Part shown: piece after piece, positions 16,469 through 24,766 of the stretch | Layout: every line of letters begins with the position of its first letter | How positions within the stretch are numbered: position 1 is the first letter of the stretch | Assembly: GCF_009812035.1 (NCBI RefSeq) | Contig: NZ_VZIZ01000019.1 | Span: 110,177 to 174,176, forward strand | Origin: Psychrobacter nivimaris | Lineage (GTDB): Bacteria > Pseudomonadota > Gammaproteobacteria > Pseudomonadales > Moraxellaceae | DNA: 64,000 nt | Direction: 5' to 3' | Made by a program: the position numbers and the translations under genes | Notes under the pieces: model-generated | The model's input: the letters and a program-made list of their open reading frames with translations, nothing else | Told to the model about the DNA's origin: nothing | Databases searched by the model: none

Positions 16469-17374
16469 ATGGGTCAATTAGAAGACATGGCGATGTTTGT
16501 ACGCATTGTTGAGGCAGGTAGTATTACCAAGGCTGCTGAGCAGTTAAATATTGCAAAATCAGCCGTCAGTCGCCGACTTAAAGAATTGGAAGAGCGTTTA
16601 GGCAGTCAATTAATTAGCCGTACTACCCGCCAATCTAAATTGACGCAGGCTGGTGAGCAATATTATCAGCAAGTGAACAATATCTTGCGTGCGGTTGACG
16701 CTGTCAATGAGCATGCTACTGACGCTCCTATGCGTATTGAAGGTACGCTAAAAATGACAGCGCCGTTGTCCTTTGGACTCATGCATCTGAACGATGTAAT
16801 TGATAAATACGCCAATAAGCATCCCAATCTGAGATTTGATCTGGATTTTTCTGACCGACGTATCGATTTGATTGAAGAAGGCTATGAATTGGCCATTCGA
16901 ATCGGAGAGCTACAAGATTCTAGCTATCAAGCAAAAAAGTTGGCATTGATTCGTTGTGTGATTTGCGCCAGTCCCAATTATTTGGCAAAAATGGGCACGC
17001 CTGAGACGCTAGACGATTTAGACAACCATGCGCTGTTGCAATACAGTCTCGGTCAAACCAATAGTATAAACTTGGTGGATACTGAAGGCAGAAGTCATCA
17101 TCGTACGATAGATGCCAAAATCAAAGCCACCAATGGTGAGTTCTTAGTGGATTTGGCAGTTAAAGGACATGGCATTACCTTTGTGCCGACTTTTATCGCT
17201 TATAAAAAATTGGCACTTGGCGAGCTTGTACCTGTCTTCCAACACTATCAATTGCCAACCCTAACTGCTTATGCTGTTTATCCAAAGAATCGTTTTTTGT
17301 CGCAGCGTTGTCGTTACTTGATTGATTTTATTGCCGAGCAATTCGGTGACAATCCGTACTGGGATCAGTATTAG
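16469..17374 (+). CDS. LysR-family transcriptional regulator
   Basis: A 301-residue LysR-type regulator. The N-terminal helix-turn-helix reads FVRIVEAGSITKAAEQLNIA then KSAVSRRLKELEERLGSQLI (residues 10-53); the rest is the substrate-binding domain that senses an effector. It is of the CrgA/AaeR-like group with VDLAVKGHGITFVPTF near the C-terminal effector region. It diverges from the DoxX gene, and with pirin and nitroreductase downstream of DoxX it probably controls the whole set. The stop is 35 bp from the converging NhaC gene. Confidence 0.9.
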   Translation: MGQLEDMAMFVRIVEAGSITKAAEQLNIAKSAVSRRLKELEERLGSQLISRTTRQSKLTQAGEQYYQQVNNILRAVDAVNEHATDAPMRIEGTLKMTAPLSFGLMHLNDVIDKYANKHPNLRFDLDFSDRRIDLIEEGYELAIRIGELQDSSYQAKKLALIRCVICASPNYLAKMGTPETLDDLDNHALLQYSLGQTNSINLVDTEGRSHHRTIDAKIKATNGEFLVDLAVKGHGITFVPTFIAYKKLALGELVPVFQHYQLPTLTAYAVYPKNRFLSQRCRYLIDFIAEQFGDNPYWDQY

Positions 17375-17408
17375 TCAATATTCTTATTATCCATAACGAT
17401 ATCAATTG

Positions 17409-18815
17409 CTATTGATTTTGGGTCGCCGTCCCTTCTTTAACCCGACTAATCGTCAGCCCCGTAAACCCGAATAGCAGCGTCAATAGCAATGACAAATAAC
17501 AGAAGAACGCATAAGGCAAGTAGTCTAATACCGGCACCCCTAGCGCCTGACTGATAAATACCCCGCAGACACTCCAAGGCACCAGCGGATTAATCACCGT
17601 TCCTGCATCCTCAATCGTCCGAGATAAATTCTTAGGATGTAAGTGTAAGCGCTCAAACGTTGAACGAAATGCCGTACCTGATAATAGAATACTCAAATAC
17701 TGCTCACCGATTAGTACGTTAATGCTTAGTGCCGACATCGCTGCCGCAAATATCGCTCGTCCTGAAGTAGTCAATGTGTCCTTAATACCAGATAGCAGTG
17801 CAGGCAGAATCCCCAGTGCCGTCAATAGACCACCTAAGCTTAATGCCAGTATCACAATCGCCTGGGTAAAGAACATACTCTGTACACCGCCGCGCGACAG
17901 CATACCACCTACCTCACCTAGCTCTAATGACTCAGCAGGGGCATAGCCTGCAAACAGATAACCACCCAATTGTCCAAAGCTTGGTGAACTGTGTACATAA
18001 GTAATGATAAGTGCCACTGCTATAGTACAGATAATCGTATAAATCGCATTAACCCGAAACAGTGCCAATCCGACTAATACCACAAACGGCAGTACCGAAT
18101 ACCCATGTACCAGACCACTGTCTATGAGCTGACCTTGCAATATCGTCACTTGACTCAAATCAGCACTGGTCGTCTGTCCTGAGAACATCCAAAACAAGAT
18201 AACCGTCAATATCCATGCAGGGACTGTCGTATACATCATATTGCGAATGTGCTCAAACAGATCGATACCAACGACAGAGGACGCAATAGTACAAGTATCA
18301 GATAATGGTGACATCTTATCACCGAAGAACGCCCCTGACACCACAGCCCCCGCTGCTATCGCCACATTGGCATCAAAGGCGTTACTCATACTAATAAAGG
18401 CCACGCCCAAAGTCGCTGCAGTCGTCAAACTACTACCCAATGCAATACCGATAATAGAGGTCAAGATAAAGGCAGAGATATAGTAGTACTCAGGTGAGAT
18501 CAGCTGAAAGCCTACATACATCAGTGTAGGTATTGCTCCTGACATCATCAGAGCCGCCACCATCAGTCCAATAAAGAAGAACAAATAGATGGCACCAATA
18601 CCACGCATGACACCTGAGGCCATTTGCGCTTGCATGTCATCAAAGCTGAGTCCTTTATACATACCGATAGCCAGTAGTACACAGATAGCTAAGATAAGAG
18701 ACAGGTGCGGTACCCAGCCAAAGCCAATCATGGTGATGCCCATGATACCGATGACGATGGCAGATATGATAAAGGCGAGTTTGGCACTGATTAATGTGAG
18801 GGGTTTTGGTGGCAT
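17409..18815 (-). CDS. nhaC: NhaC-family Na+/H+ antiporter
   Basis: An integral membrane antiporter of the NhaC family (468 residues, about 11-12 helices) that exchanges Na+ for H+, or in some members malate/lactate or arginine/ornithine. Family features include the segment GAVVSGAFFGDKMSPLSDT (about residues 157-175), LGSSLTTAATLGVAF before it, and the C-terminal EDAGTVINPLVPWSVCG. It stands alone, converging on the LysR gene. The substrate pair is not certain from the sequence. Confidence 0.88.
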   Translation of the reverse strand: MPPKPLTLISAKLAFIISAIVIGIMGITMIGFGWVPHLSLILAICVLLAIGMYKGLSFDDMQAQMASGVMRGIGAIYLFFFIGLMVAALMMSGAIPTLMYVGFQLISPEYYYISAFILTSIIGIALGSSLTTAATLGVAFISMSNAFDANVAIAAGAVVSGAFFGDKMSPLSDTCTIASSVVGIDLFEHIRNMMYTTVPAWILTVILFWMFSGQTTSADLSQVTILQGQLIDSGLVHGYSVLPFVVLVGLALFRVNAIYTIICTIAVALIITYVHSSPSFGQLGGYLFAGYAPAESLELGEVGGMLSRGGVQSMFFTQAIVILALSLGGLLTALGILPALLSGIKDTLTTSGRAIFAAAMSALSINVLIGEQYLSILLSGTAFRSTFERLHLHPKNLSRTIEDAGTVINPLVPWSVCGVFISQALGVPVLDYLPYAFFCYLSLLLTLLFGFTGLTISRVKEGTATQNQ

Positions 18816-18972
18816 TGGATGCCCTTATGTTGCTATAGGTTTAGTTTGCTCAGGTATTCGGGGGTACGCATCTATTCTTCAATATTGATAATCTCTGTCT
18901 TGCTGATAGTTAGCTTTAGTTTTTGATTTCTATGTTTTCGCTATTAGCTGACTTAGGACAGATTTTACACAT

Positions 18973-19005
18973 AAAAAAAAGCCTCACTGTGAAGTGAGGC
19001 TTTTT
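18973..19005 (-). terminator. Terminator after tRNA-Gly
   Basis: Stem GCCTCAC/GTGAGGC with a 6-base loop followed on the minus strand by eight T. It lies ~20 bases past the tRNA 3' end. Confidence 0.85.
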
Positions 19006-19025
19006 GCGCTTTTTCAAGCCATATT

Positions 19026-19100
19026 TGGAGCGGGAAAAGAGATTCGAACTCTCGACCCCAACCTTGGCAAGGTTATGCTCTACCACTGAGCTATTCCCGC
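19026..19100 (-). tRNA. tRNA-Gly (anticodon GCC)
   Basis: On the minus strand the sequence starts GCGGGAATAGCTCAGTGG and ends TTCCCGCTCCA. It folds as a cloverleaf: 7-bp acceptor stem GCGGGAA/TTCCCGC, D arm AGCTC...GAGC, anticodon loop TTGCCAA (GCC encoded at 19066-19068), T arm GAGAGTTCGAATCTC, and an encoded CCA end. It closely resembles the E. coli glycine GCC tRNA. Confidence 0.97.
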
Positions 19101-19629
19101 TTAGTATCAATCCGTAGCGTTGTTAACAACCACTCCGTCTCGATAGGCTGGCTATTTTAGCAAATATTCTGTGGGTGTCAACACCTTTTTTAGAATTTAT
19201 TTCTAATATTTTTAGCTAAATGCCCTTTTTATCGGATAAATCAACATAAGCAATTGATTTAAAAACAGGAATTAATTTTGATAATATAAAAAATATTTCA
19301 CATTAATTATAGAACCTTAAGTCTGGGCTTTACTTCCTTTAGCTTTATAACGGTCATAAGACAATCGATAAAGTGAAAACTCACTATTTGCACTCTAATA
19401 AAAGGATATCGCACTTACAATCATACGCTTTATTGTTACTTTTCCTATCTTGGTTTTAGGTGGTTAACATTATTATACTTATGTCCAATGGCAGTTAAGG
19501 TAAACTTTTACTGTTTAAGCGGATGAATAAGCACTACTAAAAGATCAATAAACACGGCTCCCACATCTGCTGCACTATTTTTTAACTTGTTTGACTTTAC
19601 GTTTTTCCATCTTATAGAGAGGATATTTT
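19101..19629. other. Intergenic region between tRNA-Gly and the M48 protease
   Basis: About 530 AT-rich bases without a gene. The tRNA promoter lies at its left edge; the promoter of the protease gene must lie at the right. Nothing else was recognised. Confidence 0.6.
19154..19181 (-). promoter_or_regulatory. Sigma-70 promoter of tRNA-Gly
   Basis: On the minus strand TTGACA (19176-19181) and TAAAAT (19154-19159) are separated by 16 bases. The expected start near 19147 is ~47 bases before the tRNA. A perfect -35 box suits a stable RNA gene. Confidence 0.75.
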
Positions 19630-20442
19630 ATGAAGAAGTTATTAACCACGACAGTGATGGCCGCTTCATTGTCAGCACTGACCTTAACTGGTTGTACCAG
19701 CACTACCAATTCTGGCGCAGTTGGTGTTGATCGTCAGCAGTTGCTATTAGTGTCTAGTGAGCAAATATTGGCGCTATCTGCTCAAAGCTATGCCAAAACA
19801 ATACAAGACGCAAAATCAAAAGGTGTGCTAGATACCAATACCGCTCAGCTAAACCGCTTAAAAAATATTGCCAACCGTCTAGTCGGTCAAGTTGGTGTCT
19901 ACCGCGCAGATGCAGCGAAGTGGCAATGGGAAGTACACACCATCAAGTCTAATGATCTAAATGCATTTGTAGTGCCGGGTGGTAAGATTATGTTTTATTC
20001 AGGCATCATCGATCGTCTGAACCTTACTGATGATGAGATTGCTGCCATCATGGGTCATGAAATCTCTCATGCACTACGTGAGCATTCACGCGAGCGTCTG
20101 TCACGCGAGTATGCGACTCAAACTGGTATCGGTCTGGCTGCTAGTATATTTGGCCTATCGCAAGGACAGGCTGAGTTAGCTGGTACTGCTGGTAATTTAG
20201 GCTTGAGCCTACCCCACAGCCGCACCCAAGAAAGCGAAGCCGATCAGATCGGTCTTGAGCTGATGGCACGTGCAGGTTATAACCCTCAGGCTGCTGTTAC
20301 GCTTTGGCAAAAAATGCAAAAAGCAAGCCAAGGTGAGCCACCACAATTCCTCAGTACTCACCCAACGAGCAGCAGCCGTATCGCAGAGTTACAGTCATTG
20401 ATGCCAAAAGTTACGCCTCTATATCAACAGTCGCGCCGCTAA
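19630..20442 (+). CDS. M48-family zinc metalloprotease, lipoprotein
   Basis: A 270-residue periplasmic peptidase, probably anchored to the outer membrane by lipid, like LoiP/YcaL. The signal peptide ends in the lipobox LTLTGC (Cys22). The zinc site GHEISHALREH (HExxH, near residue 140) and the third-ligand segment ESEADQIGLELMARAGYNPQA (near 202-222) are intact. It likely trims or degrades misfolded envelope proteins. ATG 19630 follows AGAGGATATTTT; a terminator follows the gene. Confidence 0.9.
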   Translation: MKKLLTTTVMAASLSALTLTGCTSTTNSGAVGVDRQQLLLVSSEQILALSAQSYAKTIQDAKSKGVLDTNTAQLNRLKNIANRLVGQVGVYRADAAKWQWEVHTIKSNDLNAFVVPGGKIMFYSGIIDRLNLTDDEIAAIMGHEISHALREHSRERLSREYATQTGIGLAASIFGLSQGQAELAGTAGNLGLSLPHSRTQESEADQIGLELMARAGYNPQAAVTLWQKMQKASQGEPPQFLSTHPTSSSRIAELQSLMPKVTPLYQQSRR

Positions 20443-20497
20443 TAAGTAGATAATTAGTTACTCCTACGCTTTAGCAGTGCATGTTTAGATATCATAG

Positions 20498-20536
20498 AAG
20501 CAAAGTACAGCCAAAGCGTTGTGCTTTGCTTTTTTA
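20498..20536 (+). terminator. Terminator after the M48 protease gene
   Basis: Stem AGCAAAG..ACA/TGT..CTTTGCT around a 10-base loop, followed by six or more T. Confidence 0.75.
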
Positions 20537-20716
20537 ATTATAGCTATACATGACAGGTTTTATAATTGACAAGTATTGCAGTTGATAAGCATTGTAATGG
20601 GCAGGATTTGCAATTGTTCGATTTGGCAATCGCACTTATTGTGTCTGTTATAATGTCGATAAATATTATTTGAAGATTGTCCAATCAAATTGCACAAAAT
20701 ATATTGAAGGATTGTT

Positions 20717-21037
20717 ATGAGTACTACACCTACTGCCGACGCACTTCATGCCGAACTACAGGCGCTTGCGCCGCAGCATATCGAACTGATCAATGAGTCG
20801 ATGTCTCATGCTGGTTACTTTGAAGGTAAAGAAAGCCACTTTAAGCTCACTATCGTTAGCGATGCATTTGAAGGCAAACGACTGGTCGGGCGTCATCAGC
20901 TGATATACGGCTTAGTTACGCCTTTACTTACTTCACAAGGCGGCCAAGTACATGCCCTCGCTATCCATGCCTATACTCCGACAGAATGGCAAGGTCAAAG
21001 CCCTGCGAGTCCATTATGTGCTGGTCAAAACAAATAG
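20717..21037 (+). CDS. bolA: BolA-family protein
   Basis: A 106-residue BolA-family protein. BolA proteins pair with monothiol glutaredoxins to carry or sense [2Fe-2S] clusters, and in E. coli affect shape and biofilm. Conserved features are SMSHAGYFEGKESHFKLTIVSDAFEGK (about residues 28-54) and RLVGRHQLIYGLVTPLL; the invariant C-terminal His lies in VHALAIHAYTPTEW. It is followed 74 bp later by a SirB-like gene in the same direction. Good ribosome site (GAAGGATTGTT). Confidence 0.92.
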   Translation: MSTTPTADALHAELQALAPQHIELINESMSHAGYFEGKESHFKLTIVSDAFEGKRLVGRHQLIYGLVTPLLTSQGGQVHALAIHAYTPTEWQGQSPASPLCAGQNK

Positions 21038-21111
21038 CCGACTATGTTTGAATCGCAACTACATATTTTAGATTAGCCTATATACTGCAGTTTTAGAGGG
21101 AGCAATATTCA

Positions 21112-21471
21112 ATGAAACACCTACATATGCTGATGGCAGCGCTGACTGTTGCGCTATTTTTATATCAAAGCTACTTAGTACTCAGCGCAGACCGCCGCGC
21201 ACCACGTGTGGTCAAAATAGCCACGCATATTATCTATGCCCTGCTTATCCTGTCAGGTGCGATGATGCTAATGCAATTGATGGGTGCCAATGCTCCTGTA
21301 CAGTGGGTGTTTGCCAAAATCATCTTACTTATCGCGGCTATTAGCTCAAGTATTAAAGCGTTTAAAGTTGATGCGACACCAGTGCAAAGAAAAACAGGTA
21401 TTCTTATCGCTGCCGTTGCTTATATCGGGATCGTGATACTTGCCTTTGCTAAGCCCGCAAACTTATTTTAA
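21112..21471 (+). CDS. SirB family membrane protein
   Basis: A 119-residue, four-helix membrane protein of the SirB family. The N-terminal KHLHMLMAALTVALFLYQSYLVL and the C-terminal ILAFAKP segment fit. SirB2 was named from a Salmonella screen for invasion-gene expression; its biochemical role is unknown. It follows bolA and is preceded by GAGGGAGCA. Probably co-transcribed with bolA. Confidence 0.82.
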   Translation: MKHLHMLMAALTVALFLYQSYLVLSADRRAPRVVKIATHIIYALLILSGAMMLMQLMGANAPVQWVFAKIILLIAAISSSIKAFKVDATPVQRKTGILIAAVAYIGIVILAFAKPANLF

Positions 21472-21637
21472 TAAGCGATTTGCTTTATTAATAAGCAACC
21501 GTTTTAGAAAGCTGTCGGTGTGTTGATGATATGATGCGAAAATTTTTCATCATCGATGGATTTTCAATATCTTAATTGCGCTATTTTTGCTATCTTAAAT
21601 AGATATAAATACAATCACTTAGCCTACTGGAGCCATT

Positions 21638-22033
21638 ATGAAAACGTTTACGACAGCGACACTACTAGCTGGTATTTTTGCGCTCTCAGGCTGTGCCTCT
21701 ACTGGTAACATCACCCCACAATATGTACCGCCAAGTACTTATCAAAATTATAATTGCCAAGCACTTGGCCAAGAGTACACTCGCGTCAACCGCTATGTCG
21801 AAGCGGCTCGTAACGAGCAATCTACCCTATCGGCATCAGGCGTCGGTGTTGGCGTCTCTGCTGGACGCTGGGGTATCTCGCCGAATATCAGCTTTGGTCT
21901 AGGCAAGAGCAACAATACCAAAGCACGTGATGCAAAATTATCGCGTCTCTACGGTGAGCGTGATGCAATTGTCCAGTCAGCACGCATTCAGCGTTGCAGT
22001 TTTGCCAATGGCATCAAGATTTATGGTGAGTAA
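21638..22033 (+). CDS. Small lipoprotein of unknown function
   Basis: A 131-residue protein with a lipoprotein signal peptide (lipobox ALSGC, Cys19). The mature part has a helical section ACEYTR-like (CQALGQEYTRVNRYVEAA), then a Gly/Val/Ser-rich stretch (SASGVGVGVSAGRWGISPNISFGLGKSN) that may be membrane- or surface-associated, and a final segment with one Cys (IQRCSF). The arrangement resembles small outer-membrane lipoproteins common in Moraxellaceae, but no family name can be assigned. ATG 21638 follows TACTGGAGCCATT. Confidence 0.7.
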   Translation: MKTFTTATLLAGIFALSGCASTGNITPQYVPPSTYQNYNCQALGQEYTRVNRYVEAARNEQSTLSASGVGVGVSAGRWGISPNISFGLGKSNNTKARDAKLSRLYGERDAIVQSARIQRCSFANGIKIYGE

Positions 22034-22069
22034 GCTTAAGAAAATGCAAGGCTATCTGAACGACTAAGA

Positions 22070-22125
22070 TAGTGTATGACACCGTAAAATAGTACATGAC
22101 ACCATAAAGTAGTACATGAAATAGC
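22070..22125 (+). repeat. Short tandem repeat, 20-bp unit, about 2.8 copies
   Basis: Three successive units begin TAGTGTATGACACC, TAGTACATGACACC and TAGTACATGAAATA at 22070, 22090 and 22110. They lie between the lipoprotein stop and the terminator. No function is evident. Confidence 0.7.
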
Positions 22126-22162
22126 AAAAAAGCCAATATGCAGATCGCGTATTGGCTTTTTT
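22124..22162. terminator. Bidirectional terminator between the lipoprotein gene and trxC
   Basis: Eleven-pair stem from AGCCAATATGC (22131-22141) and GCGTATTGGCT (22147-22157, one G-T pair) flanked by A6 and T6 runs, between converging genes. Confidence 0.85.
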
Positions 22163-22240
22163 ACTGCTACGGTTTTTTATAAGAAAACATGAGCTTTTAG
22201 ATAGATAGCTTGGAGAAAAAGTAATCTAGCCTGACTAATA

Positions 22241-22678
22241 CTACGACTGTAAGCTTTGCACCCATTGGATGATTTGATGACTTGGTAGCGCGCCTGATTG
22301 TCGAGCGACTTCCTGACCATTTCTAAAAGCAACCATCGTTGGCAAGCTGCGAATATTATAAGGAGCGGCTGCCTGCTCGTATTTATCCGTTTGTACCTTT
22401 GCAAAGACCACCTGCGGTAATTGGCTAGCAGCGCTCTTGAACTCTGGCGCCATCATGATGCAAGGCTGACACCAGCTCGCCCAAAAATCTACGATAGTCA
22501 GTACATCGTTCTTTTGGATAACCTTATTGGCTGTTTGCGCATTTAGCTCATGTGGACTGGCAGTCAATAATGGCTGGCCACATTTACCGCACTTTGGCGC
22601 AGCGCTTAGTCGTGCAGCAGGCACACGGTTGGTTGCTTGGCAATGTGGGCATACTAGATGAAAACTTTGCTCACTCAT
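22241..22678 (-). CDS. trxC: Thioredoxin 2 (TrxC) with WCQPC active site
   Basis: A 145-residue thioredoxin of the TrxC type, a cytoplasmic disulfide reductase with an added zinc module. Cys10/Cys13 (CPHC) and Cys30/Cys33 (CGKC) form the N-terminal zinc site. The thioredoxin fold follows, with the redox pair Cys70 and Cys73 in WCQPC. Usual TrxC has WCGPC, so Gln71 in place of Gly is notable and would alter redox potential or partner choice. The cis-proline segment SLPTMVAF is present. ATG 22678 has an AGGAATTAAATA leader. It converges with the lipoprotein gene. Confidence 0.9.
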   Translation of the reverse strand: MSEQSFHLVCPHCQATNRVPAARLSAAPKCGKCGQPLLTASPHELNAQTANKVIQKNDVLTIVDFWASWCQPCIMMAPEFKSAASQLPQVVFAKVQTDKYEQAAAPYNIRSLPTMVAFRNGQEVARQSGALPSHQIIQWVQSLQS

Positions 22679-22837
22679 TATTTAATTCCTATTCTAATTA
22701 TTTTGTTATTTCAAATACTGTTCATGAACGCTCTTATCTAAAGGCTATTTACGTTGCTTGCTGTAGTTATAGCTGTAGTCGTCGTTGCGTTGATTGATTA
22801 CATGAATAATTTTAGCATAGTTAATTGGGCTTATCCT

Positions 22838-23458
22838 TTATGCGAGTTGCTGTGCCACACCGCTATACACATAGCTCATCGGCCGTGGACCGGGCAAATA
22901 CGCTTCGCTCAACTCATCAATAGCAAAACCACCTTCTCTAATAAGCGCCGGAATATCGCGATTTAAATGACACCCACCTGCTATAGGCTTCCAAAAAGGC
23001 GTCAATCGATGCTGCCAACGCTCAACAGAAGAATCTGGTGCCAGTCCGTGCTCACAAAATAGTAAGCGACCGCTAGGTCTTAGCACGCGCGCCATTTCTC
23101 GGAGCGCGGCTACTGGGTCATCAATACTGCACAAGGTAAAAGTCATTACAATCGTATCAAATTGATCTGTATCAGCATGAATACCTTGTACATCGACAGC
23201 TATCACTTCAACCGGAATGCCAATGTCAGCTGCACGCTCACGAGCCAGCGACTGCATCTGAGCTGCTGGATCCACACCGATAATAGAAGAGACTTTATTA
23301 GCATCGTAAAACTGCAAATTCAAACCGCTGCCAATGCCAATCTCCAACACCTTACCGAGCGCTTGCGGAACAATTTTGGAACGTGCTTTCATGACATTGC
23401 CCGTACTACAGGCAATATCTATCATCTTTGGCAACACATAGCGCTCGTAAGGGTTCAT
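22838..23458 (-). CDS. Class I SAM-dependent methyltransferase
   Basis: A 206-residue methyltransferase with the SAM-binding motif I VLEIGIGSGLNL (about residues 37-48), the acidic motif II in IIGVDPAAQM, and post-motif segments FDTIVMTFTLCSIDDP and ALREMARVLRPSGRLLFCEHG. The pattern resembles UbiE- and METTL7-like enzymes; the acceptor is unknown. It lies between trxC and a persulfide-dioxygenase-like gene, both minus strand. Thiol methylation would fit this setting but is only an inference. Confidence 0.8.
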   Translation of the reverse strand: MNPYERYVLPKMIDIACSTGNVMKARSKIVPQALGKVLEIGIGSGLNLQFYDANKVSSIIGVDPAAQMQSLARERAADIGIPVEVIAVDVQGIHADTDQFDTIVMTFTLCSIDDPVAALREMARVLRPSGRLLFCEHGLAPDSSVERWQHRLTPFWKPIAGGCHLNRDIPALIREGGFAIDELSEAYLPGPRPMSYVYSGVAQQLA

Positions 23459-23617
23459 TGTTCTCTCCAGTTATTGCCGCCTTTAGCGCTTGCAGTTGGT
23501 CATACACAGTATCTAAAAACGGACAGTCTACAGGTTAGCATTCTTATAGATATCAATCATACGATACTTACGTAGAGCTGCATCGGGTAATGATTTTCAT
23601 TTATTAAACTGTTTAAC

Positions 23618-24490
23618 TTATCCACCGAGGACATTGATCGGAACTTTTAGATAGCGTGTACCATTGTCTTCTGGCTCGGGGAAATGTCCTGCATCGATAT
23701 TGATTTGTACAGCGGGAATTATGAGGCGAGGCATATCTAGAGTCGCATCACGGCGCTCACGCATTTGTACAAACTCTGCTTCGTTTATACTGTCTTTAAC
23801 ATGGATATTCTCTAGTTTTTGCGCGGCTACTGTTGTCGTTGGGCAGTGCTGACGACCTTTGCTCGGATAATCATGACACAGATACATGACCGTATCTTCA
23901 GGAAGTGCTAGCAGCTTTTGAATAGATTGATAAAGCGTTTTGGCATCGCCACCAGGGAAATCGCAGCGTGCTGTACCGACATCAGGTGCAAACAACGTAT
24001 CCCCAACGAATACCACTGTTTTCTCATCATCAGCGGCTAGATAGGCCATATCTGCACGCGTATGACCGGGTACATACATCGCAGTGATAGTAATGTTGCC
24101 AAGCTCTAAGGTCTCGCCTTCGTCTGTCAAAATATCAAATTGGCTGGCATCAGTGCTGAAACTGGTGTCAAAGTTAAAAATTTGCTTAAAGATTTTTTGT
24201 ACTTCGGTGATATGCTGACCGATGACTAACTGTCCGCCAAGGCTTTCTTTTACATGGATGGCCGCTGATAAATGATCTGCATGCGCATGAGTTTCAATAA
24301 TGTACTTGAGCGCCCAATCTTGCTCACGTACAAACTCAATCACTTCATCGACACTGCTGGTATTGGTTCGGCCTGACTTAGCATCGAAGTTCAATACAGG
24401 ATCGACAATAGCACATAATTTTTGCTCAGTATCAGCAAGTACGTGGGTATAGGTTTCTGTATCGCTATCTAAAAAAGAATGAACTTGCAT
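23618..24490 (-). CDS. Metallo-beta-lactamase-fold hydrolase, persulfide dioxygenase-like (Blh/ETHE1 group)
   Basis: A 290-residue metallo-beta-lactamase-fold protein. The metal motif THAHADHLSAAIH (about residues 67-79), the later VPGHTRADM, and GDTLFAPDVGTARCDFPGG match the Blh/ETHE1 group, non-heme iron dioxygenases that oxidise glutathione persulfide to sulfite. The C-terminal segment LCHDYPSKGR fits too. The gene is divergent from an ArsR-type regulator, an arrangement known for bigR-blh. The N-terminal DUF442 domain of Blh is not fused here but exists as two separate genes ~3 kb away (27143-27865). ATG 24490 follows AGAGGCCGCC. Confidence 0.85.
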   Translation of the reverse strand: MQVHSFLDSDTETYTHVLADTEQKLCAIVDPVLNFDAKSGRTNTSSVDEVIEFVREQDWALKYIIETHAHADHLSAAIHVKESLGGQLVIGQHITEVQKIFKQIFNFDTSFSTDASQFDILTDEGETLELGNITITAMYVPGHTRADMAYLAADDEKTVVFVGDTLFAPDVGTARCDFPGGDAKTLYQSIQKLLALPEDTVMYLCHDYPSKGRQHCPTTTVAAQKLENIHVKDSINEAEFVQMRERRDATLDMPRLIIPAVQINIDAGHFPEPEDNGTRYLKVPINVLGG

Positions 24491-24645
24491 GGCGGCCTCT
24501 TTGATTATTTATACATAAGTTATTTATACATATTTTGGACATAGGGATTTTTATCTTTAATTAACCCTTAAGTATGATATTCAGTCGTATATAATGCGTT
24601 CCTACGACTTATCTGATGCCACCAATATAACAACCACCATACAAT

Positions 24646-24704
24646 TTATCAATTTATATAATGTAATTAATGATAACTTGCTATGTGGCGTGATATCATT
24701 GATA
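24646..24704. promoter_or_regulatory. Candidate ArsR/BigR operator region
   Basis: The divergent gap holds TTATCA...TGATAA arms (24646-24651 and 24671-24676) around an AT-rich core, and an 11-base palindrome TATCATTGATA (24694-24704). AT-rich inverted repeats are typical of BigR-type operators. No binding evidence. Confidence 0.35.
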
Positions 24705-24766
24705 ATCAACTATATATTGCTCAAAAAATCATGGCATTTGTTACCATCTAATGTAAGGAATTTGTT

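Noticed and set aside
18916..19110. Minus-strand 64-codon ORF containing NSSVVEHNLAKVGVESSNLFSRSK
   Set aside because: It lies across the tRNA-Gly gene and its terminator and is the translation of the tRNA, a known kind of false ORF.
22070..22125. Possible CRISPR-like array of three repeats
   Set aside because: Units are tandem with no spacers and no cas genes are nearby.
24694..24704. Possible Fur box (TATCATTGATA) by the dioxygenase gene
   Set aside because: Only an 11-base palindrome; it lacks the 19-base Fur core seen at 44649-44669.
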